Assembly: GCA_949524905.1 (NCBI GenBank)
Contig: CATINC010000007.1
Location: forward strand, 310,001-374,000
DNA: 64,000 nt
Direction of reading: 5' to 3'
From: Opitutia bacterium UBA7350
GTDB lineage: Bacteria > Verrucomicrobiota > Verrucomicrobiia > Opitutales > Coraliomargaritaceae
In this document: positions 36,589 to 46,378 of the stretch, piece after piece
How positions within the stretch are numbered: position 1 is the stretch's first letter
Layout of the letters: every line of letters starts with the position of its first letter
Notes under the pieces: model-generated
Database searches by the model: none
What the model saw: the letters and a program-made list of their open reading frames with translations, nothing else
Told to the model about the DNA's origin: nothing
Program-made: the position numbers and the translations under genes

Positions 36589-37659
36589 TTATTTGTAGAA
36601 ACCGCCACCAAGAAGCGTGTCTTCACGATAGAGGGCAAGAATTTGTCCAGAAGCAAGTGCGCGTTGGGGTTCGTCAAAAACAACGTGTGCGGTGTCATTA
36701 CCGGTAGGGGTATAGGTAATTTTTTGAGCTGGGTCTCGATAGCGAGGTTTTGCAAGGAGTTGGCAGGATTCTGTGAGGGCTTCATTGATAAAGCTTAATT
36801 TGGAAACTTCTACTTCATCGGTGAAGAGGCCGGGAGCATCTGGTTTATCAAAAGCGACGACCAGTTCATTGCGCTCAAGGTTGAAACCCACGACCACGAA
36901 AAATTGATGGTCGGTATTTGATGGAACTCCAATGCCGCGGCGTTGACCGACAGTGTATCGATGTAAGCCGCGATGCTCCCCAAGAACTTTTCCCTCTGGG
37001 TCAACAATTTTTCCGGGTTGATCTTCAATATAATATTCAAGGAAGCGATTAATATTCATATCGCCCAGGAAGCAAATCCCCTGACTGTCTTTTTTGGTAG
37101 CGTTGGGTAATTTGAATTTTTCGGCTAGTTTGCGTACATGGGGTTTTTGAAGTTCGCCAATGGGAAAAATTGCGGGAGCAAGTTGTTCCTGGCGCAGGAG
37201 GGCCAGGAAGTAGCTTTGATCCTTATTGGGATCAAGTCCTTCGCAAAGATCAAAGTTGCCGTTAGCTTGTTTTACCTTGCGAACGTAATGGCCAGTGGCG
37301 ATGGCATCAAAGCCCTGCTCGCGGGCGTAACTTTCAAAAATCCCAAATTTCATTTCGCGATTACACATAATGTCGGGGTTGGGCGTGATGCCCTGACGGT
37401 AACCTTCAACTAAGTATTGTACGACATGTTCGCGGTACTCATTAACGAAATTAACGATTTCATAATCGATACCCAAGTGCTTTGCAAGCGCACGAGAATC
37501 TTCGATGTCTTGTTGTGCAGGACAGTCGGCCAGGGGCATTTCTTCATTCATCCAAGTGCGGATGTAGGCACCTGCGACTTGATGACCTTGCTCCTTGAGC
37601 AAGGTAGCCGCCACGGCAGAATCAACGCCGCCGGATAGTGCTACTAGAATTTTTTGCAT
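36589..37659 (-). CDS. mnmA: tRNA-specific 2-thiouridylase MnmA
   Basis: Puts sulfur on U34 of tRNA for Lys, Glu and Gln. The PP-loop [20 protein letters not shown] is at the N-terminus. The catalytic cysteine pair is present in [13 protein letters not shown] and [29 protein letters not shown] and the C-terminal beta-barrel complete the pattern. Length 356 residues is normal. It heads the leftward operon mnmA-xth-thiL-tsaE and is divergent from the pullulanase gene with 133 nt between. Confidence 0.95.
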   Translation of the reverse strand: MQKILVALSGGVDSAVAATLLKEQGHQVAGAYIRTWMNEEMPLADCPAQQDIEDSRALAKHLGIDYEIVNFVNEYREHVVQYLVEGYRQGITPNPDIMCNREMKFGIFESYAREQGFDAIATGHYVRKVKQANGNFDLCEGLDPNKDQSYFLALLRQEQLAPAIFPIGELQKPHVRKLAEKFKLPNATKKDSQGICFLGDMNINRFLEYYIEDQPGKIVDPEGKVLGEHRGLHRYTVGQRRGIGVPSNTDHQFFVVVGFNLERNELVVAFDKPDAPGLFTDEVEVSKLSFINEALTESCQLLAKPRYRDPAQKITYTPTGNDTAHVVFDEPQRALASGQILALYREDTLLGGGFYK

Positions 37660-37791
37660 AACTTTAGGAAAACAGGCGAGGGGAGACAGTCAACAAGCGT
37701 TGGCGCTACGGAGTTTTTTGAAGGAAAAATCTACCCTTTCCTGCGAATGAGGATTGCAGGTAGTGCTGCGAAGTGGCGATAATAGAAAAGT

Positions 37792-40224
37792 ATGTCGAAG
37801 GATACGAAACAGTTAGAGGCAGCCTTTTGGGAAGACGAAAGGTATGCGCTCGTTTTTTTGGGAGCGGATTTGGATCCTTTGGCAGAAAATCCACCTCTCA
37901 GCCTGGGGCCAGGCGGGACTCCCTTTGCTTCTATAGAGTTGTTAGCTCCGGTAAAAGCAGCACGTTATACCCGATATTACCGGGATGGGGATAATTGGGT
38001 TTTTCGTTTACAGGCGGAACGTTATCCCCAGTTGCAGGACTCCACCCTAAAGATCTACCTCGGAGCAGATTTTAATGGATGGGATGCGGCAATTGGTTTG
38101 AAGCAATGGCAACTAAATCCGTACCAGATTGAGGATACCTTAATTTACGAGTTAAAAGTCGATGCAGAGGCGATACCGAAGAATAGTCCTTCAGCCTTTA
38201 AATTTGCTACGGAATCCGGAGAATGGCTGGACGTGCCAGAAGGGGCACCTAATCTTACTTTAACAAAAGGCGGAATCCCAAATTTTAAATTGAGCCCATC
38301 ACAAAGTGGAGCACACGTTTGTCGTTGCCAGTTGCCGAAGTCGTATCAGCCCATGGGTGCTGAATCGATAATGTGGCAAGATGCTACAAGTTATACCTCC
38401 ATAGAATTGCCACATACACAGCACCTCACGGAAGCATTCACGAATTTGGAGTTGGGCGCTCAGATTCTCGATGGAGTAACGCGTTTTCGTTTATTCGCGC
38501 CGCGAGCGCAAGCAGTCCATGTTGTATTTGGGCAGAAAGAAGATAGCTCGGATGCCCATGCGGTCGAACTGAAGCGAGTGGATGCCTCGACTTGGGAGGC
38601 CGTCGTTGAAGGTGAATTAGAGGGTTGGTTTTATAGTTATCGTGTTGCCGGTGGCAATGATGATGGGACGACACATTTTGACGCGCATTTTTCAATTTTA
38701 GATCCATATGCAAGGGCCTGTTTAGGGGCGCGCGGACCTGGTATTGTACTTGCAGATGCTCGTACGGAGTCGGTAAAGCGGCCATATGAGCCGCCACATT
38801 GGCATGACCTCGTTATTCTTGAGGGTCACGTGCGTGACCTCACGGTAAATGCGCCTATAGGTTTAAGTCCTCAAGAGCGCACTGGATACGCAGGTTTACG
38901 TAAATGGTTGTGCGCAAAGGGATCTTATCTGCGGGATTTGGGAGTCAATGCATTGGAGCTACAACCGATTCAGGAATTTGATAACGAGTTGCCATTGGAT
39001 TATCACTGGGGCTACATGACCGTAAATTATTTTTCACCAGAAAGTAGTTATGCCATCACTCCGCTCAAAGCCTCACAAGTGGAAGAATTTCGAGGATTGG
39101 TGAATGATTGTCACGAGGCTGGTATGGCGGTGATTCTTGACGTGGTTTATAATCATGTGGGAGAACCTAACCACTTACTCTTCCTCGATAAGTATTACTA
39201 TTTCCATTTAGACCAGGCGAATGAGTTGGTAAACTGGAGTGGCTGTGGCAACGACTTGCGCTGCGATACCCCCATGGGTCGCCGACTGATTCTCGATAGC
39301 CTTAAACATTTGGTGCGTACCTACGATGTGGATGGTTTTCGTTTTGATCTTGCGGAATTGATCGGCATGGAAGTGTTACGTGAAATTGAAGACGAATTGA
39401 AGTCGATCAAGCCAGGTATCATTCTCATTGCAGAACCTTGGAGTTTTCGTGGGCACATTCAGGATGAGTTAAAGGATTCCGGTTTTGCTTCTTGGAATGA
39501 CGGCTTCCGAGAGGGAATTGCGGACTATGTCCGCGGACAAGGTCAACAGGAATCAATTCGTTATTTTCTTTCGGGCTCACCAGAAACAAGTCGCTTTGCG
39601 GCTCAAAGTATAAATTACACGGAATCGCACGATGATCATTGCTGGCTGGATCGCATCACTGAACGACCTGGGCAGGATGGATCAGATCCCACGGTCCTAG
39701 ACCGGCGTCGTACGCATTTGATGGCCGCAATATTGTTTGGCTCGCTAGGCGTCCCGATGTTGGCGGCTGGGCAGGATTTTTTGCGTTCAAAATGTGGGGT
39801 AGCAAATACCTATCAGCGCGGCGATCTCAATGCGCTCGATTACAATAAACGTTATGTGTATTCTGGAACGCATCAGTATTTCCGAGATTGGATTCATTTT
39901 CGCCGTTCAGATGAGGGTAAAGCATTGCGTGTTGATGGTGTGCTTTCTGAGGGCTACATGCAGTTTTTCTTTTGTGAGGGTTCCAGTGCAGTGCTTGCGC
40001 TCTTTAATGCCGATGGTTCTCGGGACATTAAGCGGGTAGTTTTAGGCATCAACCCACACCTTGAATTTGCAAACATTGTGGTGCCAGAAGGTTTGATGGG
40101 GGGTCTGCGGCAAGTGGCTGATGCGGAACGTTTTGATGACCGCGGACTTGGGCTAGCAGATATCCCGCAATCAGGGACACTCGTTAGTTTGCCGCCCATA
40201 AGTTGTGGGCTTTGGGTGGGTTAG
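37792..40224 (+). CDS. Cytoplasmic pullulanase/glycogen-debranching GH13 enzyme with extended N-terminus
   Basis: Hydrolyses alpha-1,6 branches in glycogen-type glucans. The GH13 barrel motifs are clear: [14 protein letters not shown] (about residue 450), [16 protein letters not shown] with the nucleophile Asp (about 515), [12 protein letters not shown] with the acid Glu (about 547) and [15 protein letters not shown] (about 610). Upstream are a CBM48-like module around residues 220-300 ([20 protein letters not shown]) and another beta-rich starch-binding-like segment near residues 85-115 ([16 protein letters not shown]). There is no signal peptide, so it is probably cytoplasmic. The stop overlaps the PEP-CTERM gene stop by 4 nt. 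Confidence 0.9.
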   Translation: MSKDTKQLEAAFWEDERYALVFLGADLDPLAENPPLSLGPGGTPFASIELLAPVKAARYTRYYRDGDNWVFRLQAERYPQLQDSTLKIYLGADFNGWDAAIGLKQWQLNPYQIEDTLIYELKVDAEAIPKNSPSAFKFATESGEWLDVPEGAPNLTLTKGGIPNFKLSPSQSGAHVCRCQLPKSYQPMGAESIMWQDATSYTSIELPHTQHLTEAFTNLELGAQILDGVTRFRLFAPRAQAVHVVFGQKEDSSDAHAVELKRVDASTWEAVVEGELEGWFYSYRVAGGNDDGTTHFDAHFSILDPYARACLGARGPGIVLADARTESVKRPYEPPHWHDLVILEGHVRDLTVNAPIGLSPQERTGYAGLRKWLCAKGSYLRDLGVNALELQPIQEFDNELPLDYHWGYMTVNYFSPESSYAITPLKASQVEEFRGLVNDCHEAGMAVILDVVYNHVGEPNHLLFLDKYYYFHLDQANELVNWSGCGNDLRCDTPMGRRLILDSLKHLVRTYDVDGFRFDLAELIGMEVLREIEDELKSIKPGIILIAEPWSFRGHIQDELKDSGFASWNDGFREGIADYVRGQGQQESIRYFLSGSPETSRFAAQSINYTESHDDHCWLDRITERPGQDGSDPTVLDRRRTHLMAAILFGSLGVPMLAAGQDFLRSKCGVANTYQRGDLNALDYNKRYVYSGTHQYFRDWIHFRRSDEGKALRVDGVLSEGYMQFFFCEGSSAVLALFNADGSRDIKRVVLGINPHLEFANIVVPEGLMGGLRQVADAERFDDRGLGLADIPQSGTLVSLPPISCGLWVG

Positions 40225-41024
40225 GCCTTACGGCAGTGTTTCTTGTGCAACTTAAAGCTAAGTCCTAAAACACCCAGACCTAGTAAAACGGAATAGGTCG
40301 CTGGTTCAGGAATTGTGATTGCATCATTATTGCTCCCGAGTTGAGGTGAATTTTCAGCAACCGCCCAGCTGTTTTCATCATTTATGACCAGATCGATTCT
40401 ATAGAAGCCGTTCAAATCCGTGTGACCCGGGTCGTCGTTTTGAAAAATTATTGAAGCGGTGCCGGAAATATTGGTGAGAGAAAAGAATTCCTGGTCGGCT
40501 GAAATCGTGCCAGTGAAATCAAAATCAAAGGTATAGTCGATCCAATCGCCCGCGTCGCCCTGGTTGGAACCTGGGCTGTTATCCGTCCCGACGCCCGCCC
40601 GACAATATTCGTAATTAGCAATGTTAGTGCCATTAGCATCAAATTCAGCCCCCTTGGCATCTTTACCTTCTATGGTAAGATTCAGGGTTTCATCATTGGC
40701 ACCACTATACTGGTAATCCACCTTAGTTATGGTCTCACCGGGTTCATCGTCGTAAATTTGCATAAAGCCTTCACGTACATTGTAGGGCGTGCGTGTACCA
40801 CTTAAATCTCTGGCATCCCAAAAAGTGCCGAAGAGGAGACTGTTGGTTAAGGAATTATAGTGAAATCGGACATCTCTTAGAGGAACGGTTCCTGAGCTGG
40901 TGGCGTTGGCATTGTTTTGGGCATCAGCAAGACTGCCATGCTCGGTCCAAGTGCCGGAATAGGTAATATGATTTATGTCGACAACAATCAGGGCATGGAG
41001 TCCTGAGCCTATAAAAAATAAAAA
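40221..41024 (-). pseudogene. PEP-CTERM sorted exoprotein gene without a visible start codon
   Basis: The C-terminus is a PEP-CTERM sorting tail: PEPATYSVLLGLGVLGLSF followed by a basic end. The frame stays open leftward-read from 41024, although the first ATG is only at 40763. Translating upstream of that ATG gives FLFFIGSGLHALIVVDINHI, the hydrophobic end of a signal peptide with an LHA cleavage site, then a Ser/Asn/Thr-rich mature region. A TGA stands at 41027-41025 and no ATG or GTG is in frame before it. The start is thus lost by mutation, frameshifted in the T-rich stretch, or non-canonical. The 180-residue form from 40763 would lack any signal peptide and is unlikely to be the real product. 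Confidence 0.6.
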
Positions 41025-41139
41025 TCAATAGGTTATTTTTTGTATATGTAAATATTTGTATTCAATACTTTTCTTATTGCCATAACTGAAAGAAATTCAG
41101 GCATGGACATGCCTGCTCACTGGTTTGGGAAGCTTCCGT

Positions 41140-42249
41140 CTAGTGGGCGTGGGCTAAATCGTACCGTTGAGCAGCGGCAGTGGTGAGCTCAATCCATTCG
41201 CTCCAGCTCTGTTTGAGACTTTTCTGAAGTTCTTTAATTTCTGCCTTAAGATGAGCACGTTGTGCTTGGCCGACTTCTTTCAACTCACGCAGCTTATTCA
41301 TAAGCTCTTGAGTTTTAGTATCAAAATGGGTGGAGAGAACATCAATTTTAATTCGCAGTTCCTTAGCGGCTTCATCGACTTCATCTGTGAGATGAGAGAG
41401 GATAAGTTTGCGATCTTTTTGAATTAAGGATTTGCGCAAGGTCAGGATGTTGAGCGAGCGGAGATTTTTTACGAGCCCGACTTTAGAGGCTAGCCAAATC
41501 GTCCACTTCGTGGGGTCAAAGTGATACCAGCGGATGCCGTTACGGTAATCGCCGGCAAAAGCGTGATGGTAATTGTGATATCCCTCGCCAAAGGTGAGGA
41601 CCGCCATAACGGCATTGTCGACTGCGCTGAGTTCACGGGCATAAGTTTTGGCGCCGACCGTGTGGCAAAGGGAATTAATAAACCAAGTACAGTGATGAAT
41701 AAAGGCTAGGCGAAGCAAGAAACCCATATAAAAGGAAGCGATAGCACTACCTGTGATCCACCAACCCAGTAAAAATACTGCGAGATTCACTCCAAGGAGG
41801 AAAAGACCATAGTGCTTATGTTGCAGCATGACACGAGGGTTTTTCTCTAAATCCGCTACCAATGAGGCATCGTATTTGCGTTCAAAATCAAAGAGCCAGA
41901 GGATGTGGGCATACCAAAATCCCTTCTTGATGGAGTAGGGGTCTTTTTCGGTATCACAGTGGTTGTGGTGCAAGCGGTGATCATGTGACCATTGGAGTGC
42001 CGACATTTCAAAGGAGAGCGCGGAACTGAAAAGCACAATCCATTCAAATAAAGGATTAGCGCTGTAGGAGCGGTGCGCATACAGGCGGTGATATCCCACA
42101 GTTATGGACATTCCTCCCATAATGTAAGTAATGAGGAAAAGCCAGAAGGCTGCCCATGAGAAATTAGCGATACAAGCCGGTAGAAGGGCTAACAATAAAG
42201 CGTGATAGCCCAGCACAAAAGCGAACATGTCCCAGTGTTTAATTCTCAT
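41140..42249 (-). CDS. Membrane acyl-CoA/acyl-lipid desaturase (delta-9 type) with C-terminal coiled coil
   Basis: Di-iron integral-membrane desaturase that makes monounsaturated fatty acids. The three histidine boxes are present: HRLYAHRS, HDHRLHHNHCD (HxxHH type) and EGYHNYHHAF, with about four hydrophobic helices between them. The last about 90 residues (from SLIQKDRKLILSHLTDEVDE) form a strongly charged heptad-like coiled coil that ordinary bacterial desaturases lack. A TTG at 42282 would add 11 residues; ATG 42249 is preferred. It lies alone between the PEP-CTERM gene and the glycolytic cluster. Confidence 0.92.
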   Translation of the reverse strand: MRIKHWDMFAFVLGYHALLLALLPACIANFSWAAFWLFLITYIMGGMSITVGYHRLYAHRSYSANPLFEWIVLFSSALSFEMSALQWSHDHRLHHNHCDTEKDPYSIKKGFWYAHILWLFDFERKYDASLVADLEKNPRVMLQHKHYGLFLLGVNLAVFLLGWWITGSAIASFYMGFLLRLAFIHHCTWFINSLCHTVGAKTYARELSAVDNAVMAVLTFGEGYHNYHHAFAGDYRNGIRWYHFDPTKWTIWLASKVGLVKNLRSLNILTLRKSLIQKDRKLILSHLTDEVDEAAKELRIKIDVLSTHFDTKTQELMNKLRELKEVGQAQRAHLKAEIKELQKSLKQSWSEWIELTTAAAQRYDLAHAH

Positions 42250-42365
42250 GATATCGGGTTTGTTAATGACACCAACGCCCAATTTAAGTATTTTTTGTGA
42301 ATGATAAATACAGGGTTAGGTACATTTTTTATAAAAACTTCACAAATCGGTAGAAGTCAAGATGA

Positions 42366-42385
42366 TTGGCGATTTCTCTCGCCAA
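42366..42385. repeat. Perfect 7-bp inverted repeat in the spacer before gap
   Basis: TTGGCGA (42366-42372) and TCGCCAA (42379-42385) pair perfectly around a 6-nt loop. The spacer between the desaturase and gap is about 300 nt and AT-rich; apart from this hairpin and a weak promoter candidate nothing gene-like is seen in it. No T-run follows on either strand. It could be a regulator site for either divergent gene. Confidence 0.5.
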
Positions 42386-42439
42386 GAAAATTGCTTGAAA
42401 CCTACTATTTAAGCGGATGCAGTCCTATTTTTTCTTTTA

Positions 42440-42468
42440 TTGTAATGTCTGGTCTAGTAGGATTTATA
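42440..42468 (+). promoter_or_regulatory. Candidate promoter of gap-pgk-tpiA
   Basis: TTGTAA (42440-42445), a 17-nt spacer and TTTATA (42463-42468) stand about 85 nt before the gap start; an overlapping TATAAA at 42467-42472 is a closer -10 match but at a spacing of 21. Position fits, sequence match is only moderate. Confidence 0.25.
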
Positions 42469-42539
42469 TAAATTCTTGCTTTGCGTCGCTAAATCGCTTC
42501 AAGTGCGCGCTCTTGAACTAATTTCAACTCAAAAACTAA

Positions 42540-43577
<1,038 letters not shown>

Positions 43578-43610
43578 TCTAAATACATTTTTTCGTATCG
43601 GATTTTAGCC

Positions 43611-43658
43611 GCCGTCGTGGCGGGGTTTTCATAAGCTCCTCGCTGCGACGGCTTTTTT
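43611..43658 (+). terminator. Intrinsic terminator after gap
   Basis: A GC-rich stem starts with GCCGTCG (43611-43617) and closes with CGACGGC (43646-43652), extendable inward to about 15 pairs with a few G-U wobbles, followed directly by TTTTTT. It lies 34 nt after the gap stop and about 50 nt before pgk, so gap can be transcribed separately with partial read-through into pgk. Confidence 0.85.
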
Positions 43659-43705
43659 GTCTGGCTCAACACAGGCCTTTCTTTTAGTTATTACAACAAT
43701 TCATC

Positions 43706-44902
43706 ATGGTCACTAAATCCATCAAAGACGTCAATCTCTCCGGTCAAAGCGTTCTCGTGCGCTGCGATTTTAATGTTCCACTTAAAGACGGAGCTGTCTC
43801 CGACGATTCCCGTATCGTCGCAGCCTTGCCTACCATCAAGCATTTAGTTGCACAGGGCGCGAAAGTTATCCTGTGCAGTCATCTGGGACGACCCAAGGGT
43901 CAGAAAAATGCTGAATTCAGCCTGTCGCCAGTGGCCGAAGACCTTGCTGCCAAATTGGGGCAAGCCGTCACCTTTATTGAAGACTGCGTGGGTGCGGAGG
44001 TTGAGGCCGAAATTGCCCAGCTTGGTGAGGGGGAAATTGCCTTGCTTGAGAATGTTCGTTTCTACGAAGGTGAAGAAAAGAACGACCCAGAATTTGCGGC
44101 ATCCCTTGCCAAGCTCGCCGACGCCTTTGTGAACGATGCCTTTGGCACTGCGCACCGCGCCCATGCTTCAACGGCTGGCGTAGCGGACTATCTCTCGCCT
44201 TGCGTTTGTGGTTTTCTAATTGAAAAGGAACTCGCCTACTTAGGAGAAAAGACCGCGAACCCAGAGCGTCCATTTACGGTAATTTTAGGCGGCGCCAAAG
44301 TTTCGGACAAAATCAAAGTAATCGATGCCCTTTTAGAAAAGGCAGATACGATTATAATCGGCGGTGCGATGGCATACACCTTTGCACTCGCAGAAGGACG
44401 TGCTGTCGGGGAATCCCTAAATGAACCCGATCATATCAGCACTGCTCAGGCAGCACTTGAAAAGGCTCAGGCTAAGGGCGTGAAATTTCTACTGCCGGTA
44501 GATAATCTAGCCGTCAAGGATCTCGACTTCGGAGCCGGCACAGTTGGCGATTCTCAATATTTTGAAGGTAACATTGAAGACGGCTGGGAGGGTGTCGACA
44601 TCGGCCCTAAGAGCATCGAGCTTTTTAAAGCCGAAGTTGCCGCAGCCAAAACCGTTCTTTGGAATGGCCCTATGGGGATCTTTGAGATCGACGCATGTAA
44701 CAAAGGTACCTTTGCAATTGCAGAAACCATTGCTGCTTCTGAAGGAATTTCTATCATTGGAGGGGGTGATTCTGTGAAAGCCATCAAGATGTCGGGCCAC
44801 AGTGACAAAGTCACCTTTATGAGCACCGGTGGCGGTGCTTCTTTGGAATTCCTTGAAGGCAAGGAACTCTCCGGTGTTTCTGCGCTCGACTCAAATCAGT
44901 AA
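43706..44902 (+). CDS. pgk: Phosphoglycerate kinase
   Basis: Transfers phosphate from 1,3-bisphosphoglycerate to ADP. The N-terminal substrate motif VLVRCDFNVPLKDG and LCSHLGRPKGQKN are clear, as are LLENVRFYEGEEKNDPEF, FVNDAFGTAHRAHAST and the C-terminal nucleotide loops WNGPMGIFEIDACNKGT and IGGGDSVKAI with MSTGGGASLEFLEGKELSGV. Length 398 residues is standard. It starts about 50 nt after the terminator behind gap and is followed by tpiA after 31 nt. Confidence 0.98.
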   Translation: MVTKSIKDVNLSGQSVLVRCDFNVPLKDGAVSDDSRIVAALPTIKHLVAQGAKVILCSHLGRPKGQKNAEFSLSPVAEDLAAKLGQAVTFIEDCVGAEVEAEIAQLGEGEIALLENVRFYEGEEKNDPEFAASLAKLADAFVNDAFGTAHRAHASTAGVADYLSPCVCGFLIEKELAYLGEKTANPERPFTVILGGAKVSDKIKVIDALLEKADTIIIGGAMAYTFALAEGRAVGESLNEPDHISTAQAALEKAQAKGVKFLLPVDNLAVKDLDFGAGTVGDSQYFEGNIEDGWEGVDIGPKSIELFKAEVAAAKTVLWNGPMGIFEIDACNKGTFAIAETIAASEGISIIGGGDSVKAIKMSGHSDKVTFMSTGGGASLEFLEGKELSGVSALDSNQ

Positions 44903-44933
44903 CTCCATAGATTAATCACCTACAAAATACATT

Positions 44934-45710
44934 ATGAGCCACGCACGTAAATATCTCATCGCAGGCAACTGGAAGATGAATCTCAATTCCGCCGAAGGCG
45001 CAGAATTAGCACAAGATGTCGCAAGTCTAGTGGGACAACAAACCGAAGTTTCGGTTTGCCTTAGCCCGACTTATACTGCGCTTGAATCCGTCTCTAAAGT
45101 AGTCAACAAATCCAACTTATTGCTCGGCGCACAAAATATGCATCAGGAAGCTGCCGGCGCCTACACTGGAGAGATCTCAGCAGAGATGCTGCGCCATCTC
45201 TTCGCGAGTTTTGTTATCTTAGGTCATTCTGAGCGCCGGGAATACTGTGGCGAAACCGATACCATCGTTAATGAAAAGACCCTCGCCGCACTGGCCGCTA
45301 ACCTTAAGCCTATCGTCTGTGTAGGTGAAACCTTAGAAGAACGTGAAGCGGGAAGGATCTCTGAAGTGATTAAGACTCAGGTACAAGGTGCGCTGGTAGG
45401 TGTAACGACTGCGCAGGCCGAAAACCTTGTCATTGCCTATGAACCCGTTTGGGCGATTGGCACGGGCAAGACGGCTACTCCCGAAATGGCAGAAGCGGTT
45501 CATGCTGAGATTCGCAGTCTCCTTTCGGGGTTATTTGGAGCGGAGGCTGCTGACAAAATTCGAATACTTTATGGAGGTTCTATGAAACCTGAAAATGCTG
45601 ATGATTTACTCGCACAACCGAACATTGATGGTGGGCTTATTGGCGGTGCAGCTCTCAAAGCCAACGCTTTCGCCGGAATCGTCGAGAGTGCTTTAAAGCT
45701 TTCGAAGTAA
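44934..45710 (+). CDS. tpiA: Triosephosphate isomerase
   Basis: Interconverts dihydroxyacetone phosphate and glyceraldehyde-3-phosphate. The catalytic residues are visible: Asn/Lys in IAGNWKMNLN, His in VILGHSERREYCGE and Glu in VIAYEPVWAIGTGKTATPE; the C-terminal phosphate loop ILYGGSMKPENADDL and GGLIGGAALKANAF are intact. 258 residues. It closes the gap-pgk-tpiA cluster and is followed by a strong intrinsic terminator. Confidence 0.98.
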   Translation: MSHARKYLIAGNWKMNLNSAEGAELAQDVASLVGQQTEVSVCLSPTYTALESVSKVVNKSNLLLGAQNMHQEAAGAYTGEISAEMLRHLFASFVILGHSERREYCGETDTIVNEKTLAALAANLKPIVCVGETLEEREAGRISEVIKTQVQGALVGVTTAQAENLVIAYEPVWAIGTGKTATPEMAEAVHAEIRSLLSGLFGAEAADKIRILYGGSMKPENADDLLAQPNIDGGLIGGAALKANAFAGIVESALKLSK

Positions 45711-45736
45711 TTCACTTTTGCGAAATTTATCTTAAC

Positions 45737-45767
45737 AAGCCGGTTGGAAAATTCCGCCGGCTTTTTT
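45737..45767 (+). terminator. Intrinsic terminator after tpiA
   Basis: AAGCCGG (45737-45743) pairs with CCGGCTT (45757-45763), and the inner GGAA/TTCC continues the stem; a run of T follows immediately. It lies 27 nt after the tpiA stop. The remaining about 155 nt to trmL contain no convincing gene. Confidence 0.88.
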
Positions 45768-45925
45768 GCGACTCGATTTTCGGCACCCCATGCCTCAAGT
45801 TCGATAATTTATGGAATATCAAAGCAATTCTAGCGAAGGCAAACAATGCCGTATTGTTGCTATCCTTAATATCATGGTCTTAAGCACCCATTTAAACCAC
45901 CGTCTTTAGTCAATACCTTGCACCC

Positions 45926-46378
45926 ATGCTCCATCTCGTCCTTTACAATCCCGAGATCCCTCAAAATACCGGTAACATTGGTCGCCTTTGTGCCATCACG
46001 CAAAGTCGTCTTCATCTCATTCATCCCCTCGGTTTCAAAATAACGGATAAGCAAATTCGACGGAGCGGAATGGATTATTGGCACAAGCTCGACCTGCATC
46101 ACCATGACGACTGGGAAGCTTTTCGCGCCAGTCCACATGCCCCGAAGCGTCTCTGGCTCTTCACTACAAAGTCTGAGAAAGCCTACTGGAATGTTGCATA
46201 TAATCAGGATGATGGACTCTTGTTTGGAAACGAAGGTCATGGTGCTCCAGATTGGTTGCATCATGAGTTGGAAGCTAGCCGCATTACTATCCCGCAAGCT
46301 AATCCAGAGATGCGTTCCCTTAACCTTTCCACTGCCGCAGGAATCGCGACTTACGAGGCTTTGCGGCAACTGCGTTAA
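45926..46378 (+). CDS. trmL: tRNA (cytidine/uridine-34 2'-O)-methyltransferase TrmL
   Basis: SPOUT-class methyltransferase that methylates the ribose of wobble position 34 in certain leucine tRNAs. The 150-residue protein has MLHLVLYNPEIPQNTGNIGR at the N-terminus, GLLFGNEGHGAPDW in the middle and the trefoil-knot end MRSLNLSTAAGIATYEALRQ. These match TrmL rather than larger SpoU enzymes. Its TAA overlaps the waaA stop on the opposite strand by 4 nt (TTAA). Confidence 0.93.
   Translation: MLHLVLYNPEIPQNTGNIGRLCAITQSRLHLIHPLGFKITDKQIRRSGMDYWHKLDLHHHDDWEAFRASPHAPKRLWLFTTKSEKAYWNVAYNQDDGLLFGNEGHGAPDWLHHELEASRITIPQANPEMRSLNLSTAAGIATYEALRQLR

Noticed and set aside
45811-45909. 32-codon frame between the tpiA terminator and trmL
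   Set aside because: Short, no ribosome-binding site, no recognisable features, and expected by chance.
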